The position numbers were made by a program, and so were the translations under genes. The notes below the pieces were generated by a model that was not told the DNA's origin, did not search any database, and saw nothing but the letters and a program-made list of their open reading frames with translations. 9,484 nucleotides of DNA, taken from positions 1 through 9,484 of the forward strand of contig CALHTV010000070.1 of NCBI GenBank assembly GCA_938039765.1, written 5' to 3'. This stretch comes from an uncultured Dictyoglomus sp. (GTDB lineage Bacteria > Dictyoglomota > Dictyoglomia > Dictyoglomales > Dictyoglomaceae). Of the stretch, positions 1 through 5,151 are shown in pieces. The number at the start of each line of letters is the position of its first letter. The first letter of the stretch is position 1.

Positions 1-658
1 GAGGAATAAGAGCAAGAAGTAAGAAGTTAAAATAGATTCTTAGAGGATATCCTGTAAGAGGCACTTTCTTTATAAGGGTTATAAGAAAAAGAGAAATTCC
101 AGCGATTAAGTAAACTAAAGTTATATAAGAAGATACATTGATATTTTCAGAGAGGTGTCTGCCTATATATAAATACACAGCAAAAGTTATGGCTCCTATT
201 ACAGATAAGATCTCACCCTTCCCAAAGTTCAAAGATAAATGATTACTAGTTATCAAGGCTGTTCCTGTTGTAACTAAAAGAAAAGATAAAAAAAACTTTT
301 TTGTAGGTTTTTTCTTCTCAAATATATAGGTTAACAGTGAGATAAAGATGGGGCTTGTGTTAACTAATACTACTGCGTTGGCCACTGAGGTCAAAAATAA
401 AGCTGAAATCCATGAATAGAAATGAATTCCAAGAGAAATGCCTCCAAAAAGTAAAATTATTCTGTTGTCATTAGGTAGTTTAAGATTTTTATGGTTAATA
501 ATTAAAAGAATGCTAGAAGCAATGAGCAAGCGATAAGAAGCAATTGCAAGAGGTGGGGCTGGAGTTAGTCTTATGATTAAAGAAGCAGAAGCCATGGCTG
601 TTATTCCTACGATTAAAAATAGATAGGCTTTTTCTGTTTTTGTTTTATTCTTTAACAT
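1..658 (-). CDS. EamA/DMT-family transporter, partial (C-terminus beyond left edge)
   Basis: An open frame runs from an ATG at 658 to the left edge without a stop, giving 219 residues of the N-terminal part. It is very hydrophobic: about seven membrane segments are visible (near residues 11-30, 36-55, 67-90, 93-113, 122-138, 150-167, 178-196) and another begins at the edge. The pattern SLIIRLTPAPPLAIASYR in the first two helices, and ANAVVLVNTSPIFISLL in the fourth, is typical of EamA repeats, which export or import small metabolites across the inner membrane. Full-length members have ten helices and about 290-300 residues, so roughly a quarter is missing. The ATG lies 2 nt after the nadC stop and has no clear SD, which suggests translational coupling to nadC. 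Family call is strong; substrate is unknown, although the position at the end of a NAD operon hints at a pyridine-related compound (inference). Confidence 0.85.
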   Translation of the reverse strand, partial: MLKNKTKTEKAYLFLIVGITAMASASLIIRLTPAPPLAIASYRLLIASSILLIINHKNLKLPNDNRIILLFGGISLGIHFYSWISALFLTSVANAVVLVNTSPIFISLLTYIFEKKKPTKKFFLSFLLVTTGTALITSNHLSLNFGKGEILSVIGAITFAVYLYIGRHLSENINVSSYITLVYLIAGISLFLITLIKKVPLTGYPLRIYFNFLLLALIP

Positions 659-660
659 TT

Positions 661-1500
661 TTATTCTAATTCAAGACTTAGATCCAAACTCTTAAAGGAA
701 TGAGTAAGACTTCCTATGGATATAAAATTTACACCTAATTGGGCTATATTCTCCAAATTTTCTATAGATACTTTTCCTGAGACTTCTATTAGTACTTTTC
801 CTTTTGCTAGATTTACTGCTTCTTTTAAAGTGAAAAGATCCATATTATCCAAAAGAATGATATCTACTTTATTTTCAAGAGCTTCTTTTAGTTCCTCTAA
901 GTTAGTAACTTCTACTTCAATTTTGTATATATGCGAGAGATTTTCTCTAACTCTTCTCACTGCTTCACTTATACTTCCAGCAGCTCTTATGTGATTATCT
1001 TTGATCAATACCATATCATATAGAGCAAATCTATGATTTTCTCCTCCGCCTATTTTTACAGCGTATTTCTCTAATATTCTTAAAAGAGGTGTAGTCTTTC
1101 TGGTATCTAGTATTTTTACTCCGTAAGGTTTTACAATCTCAACACATCTTCTAGTGTAGGTTGCAATTCCTGAAAGCCTTTGTAGAAAATTTAGAGCTGT
1201 TCGTTCTCCTGAAAGAATAGCTTTAGTCTTTCCATATATTTCTAAGAGAACTTCTCCCTTTTCTATTTTTTCTCCGTCCCTTTTTAATTCATTAAAGCTC
1301 ACACTTTCATCGAGAGCTTTAAAAACCTCTTTAACTAAAGGTAATCCTGCTAATACTCCTTCTTCTTTGGCTATTATTATAGCTTTAGATTTCATATTCT
1401 CGGGGATTATACATTCAGTAGTTATGTCACCAAAACCAATATCTTCTTCTAATGCTTCTTCAACAATTTTTCTTAAAAGAAGGTAGGGAATTGATTTCAC
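661..1500 (-). CDS. nadC: Nicotinate-nucleotide pyrophosphorylase (quinolinate phosphoribosyltransferase)
   Basis: NadC converts quinolinate and PRPP to nicotinate mononucleotide, CO2 and pyrophosphate, the third step of de novo NAD synthesis in the cytoplasm. The 279-residue product has the normal length. Visible family motifs are GERTALNFLQRLSGIAT (98-114), DTRKTTPLLR (132-141), GGGENHR (151-157), IKDNH (166-170), EVEVTN (195-200) and LLDN (216-219). These supply the Arg, Lys, His, Glu and Asp residues that bind quinolinate and PRPP in characterised enzymes. The start is a GTG at 1500; it is preceded by AGAGGTGA at 6 nt spacing, so the non-ATG start is well supported. It overlaps the 3' end of nadB by 41 nt, and the next gene (a transporter) begins 2 nt after its stop. 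No missing key residue was seen. Confidence 0.97.
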   Translation of the reverse strand: MKSIPYLLLRKIVEEALEEDIGFGDITTECIIPENMKSKAIIIAKEEGVLAGLPLVKEVFKALDESVSFNELKRDGEKIEKGEVLLEIYGKTKAILSGERTALNFLQRLSGIATYTRRCVEIVKPYGVKILDTRKTTPLLRILEKYAVKIGGGENHRFALYDMVLIKDNHIRAAGSISEAVRRVRENLSHIYKIEVEVTNLEELKEALENKVDIILLDNMDLFTLKEAVNLAKGKVLIEVSGKVSIENLENIAQLGVNFISIGSLTHSFKSLDLSLELE

Positions 1501-3091
1501 AATAGATCACCTCTTTTTCTTTTTCCCATATAATGTGTTTCTTCCATTCATCTTTGGAGGTTGGATAATCGATTCTGAAATGAGAACCTCTGCTTTCTTT
1601 TCTTAAGAGGGCTGAATTCACTATTAGATAGGAGACTAAAAGCATATTTTTAAACTCAAAAAAAGTTTTATCGTTAATAAATATATTCTGAAATTCCTCT
1701 AAGAATTTTTCTATGGTATCTTTTGCTTTATTTAGGTTTTCTTCATCTCTCATTATTCCAACTTTTTCCCACATTACATTTTTCAAATGGAGCATTTTTT
1801 CTTTTATCTTTTCTAAGGGATATTCTTTTTTGATTAAGGTAAATTCTTTTAGATTTAAATTGTTTTCAGATGGATTATCATTAGAAATAGCATCAATGCA
1901 TCTTTTACCGAAGACTAAACCCTCGAGCAAAGAATTACTTGCTAATCTGTTAGCCCCATGTAAGCCTGTACATGCAACCTCTCCACAAGCATATAAGTTT
2001 TTAAGACTTGTTCTTCCAAATTCATCGGTTTCTACTCCTCCCATAAAATAGTGGGCAGCAGGTGAAACAGGTACTAATTCTCGTGTTATATCTATTCCAT
2101 ATTCAAGACACTTTTTATATATAGTAGGAAATCTCTCTTTTATCTTTCGTTCTCCGATAGGTCTAAGATCAAGGTATATTTTGTTTTGAGTTTCTAACAT
2201 TTCAAGAAATATAGCTCTCGTTACAATATCTCTTGGGGCAAGTTCTGCTAAGGGATGATAATTTAGCATAAACCTTTCTCCATAGGAATTTAAAAGATAA
2301 GCTCCTTCTCCCCTGACGGCCTCAGATATTAAAAATCTTTGAGTTAAATCTATGTCTAAAGAAGTAGGGTGAAATTGATAGAATTCCAAGTCCATGACTC
2401 TTGCTCCTGCTCTATAAGCTGCTGCTATACCGTCTCCTGTTGCAGTTAAAGGATTTGTTGTATGAAGGTATATTTGTCCTGCTCCTCCAGTAGCTAGAAT
2501 TAAATATTTACTTAGAAAAATTTTTATTTTTTTTGTTTTAACATCTAAAAAGGTTGCTCCATATGCTTTATTTTCGTTGGACAATATATCTAAAAGCATA
2601 TGATTTTCATAAATATCTATATTATCTCTCTGCTTTATAATTTCAATGAGTACAGTAGCAACTTCACATCCAGTAGCATCACCGTGGGCATGGATTATGC
2701 GTCTTCTACTATGAGCAGCTTCTCTTGTAAAGGAAAGTCCATTGTTTTTGTCAAATTTAATTCCCATTTTTATCAAGTCTTTTACTCTTTCTATACCTTC
2801 CTCCACTACTATCTTTACTATCTTTTCTTCGTTAAAACCAGCTCCTACACTAATAGTATCTTTATAATGTAATTCGGGAGAATCATCTGGATTTAAGGCT
2901 ACAGCAATACCCCCTTGAGCGTAGTAAGTGTTGCTTTCTTGAAGTGCATCTTTTGAAAAAAGGGCAATTTTTGATTTTTTAGGGGCATAATATGCAGCTA
3001 TAAGCCCTGCTATTCCACTTCCAACTATTACTAAATCGTAAGCTTTTTCCACATCTCTTTTGGAAATAGGAGCAAGAAGCTCTTCTTTCAT
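1460..3091 (-). CDS. nadB: L-aspartate oxidase
   Basis: NadB is the FAD enzyme that oxidises L-aspartate to iminoaspartate, the substrate of NadA; in anaerobes fumarate can serve as electron acceptor instead of oxygen (family knowledge). The 543-residue protein begins with a dinucleotide-binding motif GSGIAG (24-29). It then shows the family motifs EAAHSRRRIIHAHGDATG (124-141), HPT (241-243), VRGEGA (259-264), APRDIVTRA (285-293), AHYFMGG (346-352) and GLHGANRLASNSLLEG (376-391). These include the catalytic Arg and the substrate-binding His positions. The C-terminal helical domain is present and contains RGSHFRIDYP (501-510). The ATG at 3091 shares bases with the nadA stop (ATGA, 4-nt overlap) and has only a poor SD, so coupled translation from nadA is likely. 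Succinate dehydrogenase or fumarate reductase flavoproteins are the alternative, but motifs and context favour NadB. Confidence 0.97.
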   Translation of the reverse strand: MKEELLAPISKRDVEKAYDLVIVGSGIAGLIAAYYAPKKSKIALFSKDALQESNTYYAQGGIAVALNPDDSPELHYKDTISVGAGFNEEKIVKIVVEEGIERVKDLIKMGIKFDKNNGLSFTREAAHSRRRIIHAHGDATGCEVATVLIEIIKQRDNIDIYENHMLLDILSNENKAYGATFLDVKTKKIKIFLSKYLILATGGAGQIYLHTTNPLTATGDGIAAAYRAGARVMDLEFYQFHPTSLDIDLTQRFLISEAVRGEGAYLLNSYGERFMLNYHPLAELAPRDIVTRAIFLEMLETQNKIYLDLRPIGERKIKERFPTIYKKCLEYGIDITRELVPVSPAAHYFMGGVETDEFGRTSLKNLYACGEVACTGLHGANRLASNSLLEGLVFGKRCIDAISNDNPSENNLNLKEFTLIKKEYPLEKIKEKMLHLKNVMWEKVGIMRDEENLNKAKDTIEKFLEEFQNIFINDKTFFEFKNMLLVSYLIVNSALLRKESRGSHFRIDYPTSKDEWKKHIIWEKEKEVIYCEINSLPSFKKNC

Positions 3092-3984
3092 AATTTAAGC
3101 ATTCTTTCTATAGGTTTTAGAGCTTTTTCTCTTATATCGTCAGGAACTTTTACTTCTGGTTTTAAATCTTCAAGACTCCATAGAATCTTTTCTAGGGTTA
3201 TCTTTTTCATATTTGGACAGACAGCAAGGGGAGAAGCTAAATGAAATTCTTTCTCAGGATTTTCTTTTCTTAACCTATATAATAAGCCTACTTCGGTTCC
3301 TATAATATAGGTTTTGCTATTATCTTCTTTAACAAATTTAATAATACCACTAGTACTTGCAATTTTATCTGCTAATTCTAAAACTTCTCTTCTGCATTCA
3401 GGATGGACTACTATTTTAGCATCCTTATACCTTTCTTTTAGGTTGATAATATCTTGAGGAAGAATTCTTTGATGGGTGGGGCAGAAACCATTCCATATTA
3501 TCATCTCTTTTTTGGTGTATTTACTCACATAATACCCTAAATTCCTATCTGGGATAAAAATAATTTTTTCTTCGGGTATTTTTTCTACAACAGATATTGC
3601 ATTGGCTGAAGTACAAATATAATCACTTTCTGCCTTAACTTCTGCAGAAGTATTTACATAAGCAACTACTGCATAATCTTTATATTCTTTTTTTAAATTT
3701 ATTACATCTTCAGGAGTTATAGAATTAGCTAAAGGACAGCCTGCATTTATATCAGGTAAAAGAATCTTTTTATCAGGAGCAAGAATTGAGGCAGTTTCAG
3801 CCATAAAATGTACTCCACAGAATATTATGATTTTTTCTTTAATTTGGCTTGAAATCCGAGCTAATTCTAAAGAATCGCCAACAAAATCAGCAATATCTTG
3901 AACCTCTGGAAGTTGGTAATTGTGAGCCAGAATTATAGCATTTTTTTCTTTTTTCAATTTCTGTATCTTTTCTTGTATTGTCAT
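3088..3984 (-). CDS. nadA: Quinolinate synthase
   Basis: NadA is the [4Fe-4S] enzyme that condenses iminoaspartate with dihydroxyacetone phosphate to give quinolinate. With the start chosen here it has 298 residues, normal for the shorter thermophile-type NadA. Three cysteines in the positions that hold the cluster are visible: AGCPLA (Cys 83), GFCPTHQR (Cys 168) and AVCPNMKK (Cys 256). Other signature pieces are ILAHNYQLPEVQDIADFVGD near residues 18-37, FCGVHFMAETA, TSANA and HPECRREV. The frame is open to a GTG at 3996, but that GTG lies inside the SD GAGGTGAT (3992-3999). The ATG at 3984 sits 7 nt after it and is the better start. First gene of a nadA-nadB-nadC-transporter operon, behind a promoter at 4029-4057. 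The cluster is oxygen-sensitive, which fits an anaerobe. Confidence 0.96.
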   Translation of the reverse strand: MTIQEKIQKLKKEKNAIILAHNYQLPEVQDIADFVGDSLELARISSQIKEKIIIFCGVHFMAETASILAPDKKILLPDINAGCPLANSITPEDVINLKKEYKDYAVVAYVNTSAEVKAESDYICTSANAISVVEKIPEEKIIFIPDRNLGYYVSKYTKKEMIIWNGFCPTHQRILPQDIINLKERYKDAKIVVHPECRREVLELADKIASTSGIIKFVKEDNSKTYIIGTEVGLLYRLRKENPEKEFHLASPLAVCPNMKKITLEKILWSLEDLKPEVKVPDDIREKALKPIERMLKL

Positions 3985-3991
3985 TTTTTTT

Positions 3992-3999
3992 ATCACCTC
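3992..3999 (-). promoter_or_regulatory. Ribosome binding site that decides the nadA start
   Basis: On the minus strand this reads GAGGTGAT, followed by seven A/T bases and the ATG at 3984. It matches the anti-SD core well. The upstream in-frame GTG (3996) is part of this site and has no SD of its own, so it is unlikely to be used. Confidence 0.8.
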
Positions 4000-4028
4000 A
4001 AAAAAGATATTGTTTGTTATAGAATAAT

Positions 4029-4057
4029 AAATTAAATAAATATTTCCTTGTTGTCAA
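4029..4057 (-). promoter_or_regulatory. Sigma-A-type promoter of the nad operon
   Basis: On the minus strand a perfect TTGACA (-35, 4052-4057) is separated by exactly 17 bases from TAATTT (-10, 4029-4034). It lies in the short gap between the LapA-like gene and nadA and predicts a leader of roughly 38 nt to the nadA ATG. The -10 is only a partial match to TATAAT, so the exact -10 could shift within the surrounding AT-rich stretch. No repressor operator with convincing dyad symmetry was recognised here. Confidence 0.65.
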
Positions 4058-4070
4058 ATAGAAAAACAGC

Positions 4071-4370
4071 TTATTTTTTCTCCTGATTTTGTTCACTAAG
4101 ATTTCTCAGAGACAGTTCTTTTTCTAACTCTTTTATCTGTTTGTTTAGTTTTGAAATAGTTCTTTTATTCTTTATTATAGTAGGTAAAAGACTGATAAAT
4201 GCTAAAATTATTCCAAGAGCAAAAGTTAGGAAGAGAACACTTGAAATTTTCTCTTGGAGGCTCCAGTTTAAAAAATAGATGGTGATTAAATCTTGGTTTT
4301 GGAAAGAAAAAAGTAAAGCAATAATAATTCCAATTAAGAGTACTATTATTATACTGGTCAGAAAAATCAC
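4071..4370 (-). CDS. LapA/DUF1049-domain small membrane protein
   Basis: About 96-99 residues with two membrane segments (roughly residues 3-22 and 42-64) joined by a short loop containing FQNQDLITIYFLNWSL, then a charged, coiled-coil-like tail (about 68-89, heptad-like KLNKQIKELEKEL). This is the layout of the LapA domain (DUF1049): an N-terminal hairpin in the inner membrane, with the helical tail expected on the cytoplasmic side. LapA is linked to lipopolysaccharide assembly in Escherichia coli, but similar proteins are widespread and mostly of unknown role. The start is uncertain. The GTG at 4370 lies inside the SD AAGGAGGTGAT (4366-4376); the only well-spaced alternative is a CTG at 4361, 8 nt after AAGGAGG. 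The outer bound is given here. Between pduL and nadA, same strand; a strong stem-loop directly precedes it. Confidence 0.8.
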   Translation of the reverse strand: MIFLTSIIIVLLIGIIIALLFSFQNQDLITIYFLNWSLQEKISSVLFLTFALGIILAFISLLPTIIKNKRTISKLNKQIKELEKELSLRNLSEQNQEKK

Positions 4371-4376
4371 CTCCTT
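4366..4376 (-). promoter_or_regulatory. Strong ribosome binding site of the LapA-like gene
   Basis: On the minus strand this reads AAGGAGGTGAT, an almost complete complement of the 16S rRNA tail. It contains the GTG (4370-4368) that opens the reading frame, so real initiation is probably at the CTG at 4361 (8-nt spacing from AAGGAGG). Its 5' end abuts the right arm of the stem-loop at 4377-4418. Confidence 0.75.
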
Positions 4377-4418
4377 AATAAAAGAGGGAGAGTCGATTTT
4401 AACTCTCCCTCTTTTATT
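4377..4418 (-). terminator. Perfect 17-bp stem-loop after pduL, terminator or attenuator
   Basis: The arms 4377-4393 and 4402-4418 are exact reverse complements with an 8-nt loop. Transcribed from the minus strand, the G+C part of the stem (GAGGGAGAGT paired with ACTCTCCCTC) is followed by TTTTATT, as in a factor-independent terminator. It lies 32 nt after the pduL stop, so terminating pduL is the simplest role. Because the SD of the next gene starts at the very next base, it may also control that gene. The T-rich tail can pair with the A-rich left flank, so the U-tract is partly inside the extended stem. Confidence 0.85.
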
Positions 4419-4450
4419 GTTTTATCAACTATTATTATGTTAACTTCTTT

Positions 4451-5056
4451 TTATATACTCTGTGGTAATTTAGCAGGCTCGAATATTACTGTTGCTGTAT
4501 CTCCGTTTTTTACAAAAGCCGCATTAGCTTCGTCAGTATCAATATGAAATTCCCAAGTGAACTTATCGCTTATCCTTATTAATACATTTTCAAAAATAAC
4601 AGCTCTTATCCCTTCAACTCTTACTTTTACCAATTGTTTGTCTACAAACCCTAGTTCTTCTGCTATATTTTTTGGGGTATGAATGTGTCTCCAAGCAATT
4701 ATTACACCTTTAGTAAGTTCAATTTCTCCAAGAGGTCCCTTAATCTTTATTCCAGGTGTTCCTTCAATATCTCCAGAATCTCTTACTGGTGGTATAGTAG
4801 GTAAGCCTAAATAAATAACATCAGTGAGAGCTAACTCTACTTGTGTGTTCTTTCTTACAGGTCCTAGTATTCTAACTTTTAGAGATCTTTTAGGACCTAT
4901 AAGTTCTACTTCTTCCTCAGCAGCATATTGACCAGGTTGAGAGAGAGGTTTATAAGGATGTAGTTCATAACCCTTTCCAAATAACCTCTCCAGATCTTCC
5001 TGAGAGAGGTGAACATGGCGTGCTGACACGCCTATCGGTACTTTGGCTTCTCTCAT
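4451..5056 (-). CDS. pduL: PduL-type phosphate propanoyltransferase (phosphotransacylase)
   Basis: PduL enzymes transfer an acyl group between CoA and phosphate (propionyl-CoA or acetyl-CoA to the acyl phosphate), unrelated in fold to Pta. The 201-residue protein contains the paired beta-barrel pattern of the family: VPIGVSARHVHLS (6-18, with His 14 and His 16), LSQPGQYAAEE (38-48), RILGPVRKNTQVE (62-74), RDSGDIEGTPGIKIKGP (92-108), AWRHIHTP (121-128, His 124 and His 126) and DKFTWEFHIDTDEANAA (164-180, His 171). The His pairs and a Glu near 47-49 are the expected two-zinc ligands. It starts directly at the catalytic domain, without the N-terminal amphipathic targeting helix of microcompartment versions, so it is probably a free cytoplasmic enzyme making acetyl phosphate for ATP synthesis (inference). 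ATG at 5056 has the SD GAGGAGGA (5064-5071) at 7 nt. Has its own promoter. Confidence 0.95.
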   Translation of the reverse strand: MREAKVPIGVSARHVHLSQEDLERLFGKGYELHPYKPLSQPGQYAAEEEVELIGPKRSLKVRILGPVRKNTQVELALTDVIYLGLPTIPPVRDSGDIEGTPGIKIKGPLGEIELTKGVIIAWRHIHTPKNIAEELGFVDKQLVKVRVEGIRAVIFENVLIRISDKFTWEFHIDTDEANAAFVKNGDTATVIFEPAKLPQSI

Positions 5057-5105
5057 TTTATATTCCTCCTCGAATATAATATCTAATTCTTTCTGTTAAT
5101 GTTAT

Positions 5106-5134
5106 ATCATAGTAGAGATATTTTTTAAAGTGAA
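5106..5134 (-). promoter_or_regulatory. Sigma-A-type promoter of pduL
   Basis: On the minus strand TTCACT (-35, 5129-5134) and TATGAT (-10, 5106-5111) are separated by 17 bases. It lies in the 95-nt gap between the PEPCK-like gene and pduL and gives a leader of roughly 43 nt. The -10 matches five of six consensus bases, the -35 four of six. No terminator with a G+C stem was seen in the gap, so read-through from the upstream gene is also possible. Confidence 0.6.
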
Positions 5135-5151
5135 AAAATTAACAAATCTAC

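Noticed and set aside
716..3000. Open frames on the plus strand opposite nadC and nadB (about 716-994, 1713-2051, 2600-2872)
   Set aside because: They lie wholly inside well-identified genes, have low-complexity Ser/Phe-rich products, and have no fitting SD or family motifs.
4006..4022. Exact 17-base mirror repeat (GATATTG TTT GTTATAG) in the nadA leader
   Set aside because: It is symmetric on one strand but not a reverse-complement dyad, so it makes neither a hairpin nor a typical operator; likely chance in AT-rich DNA.
4451..5056. Bacterial microcompartment locus suggested by pduL
   Set aside because: No shell-protein, targeting helix or cargo enzyme gene is present in the window.
5112..5150. 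AT-only inverted repeat in the gap between the PEPCK-like gene and pduL as a terminator
   Set aside because: The arms are runs of A and T with no G+C stem, and the region is better explained as the pduL promoter.
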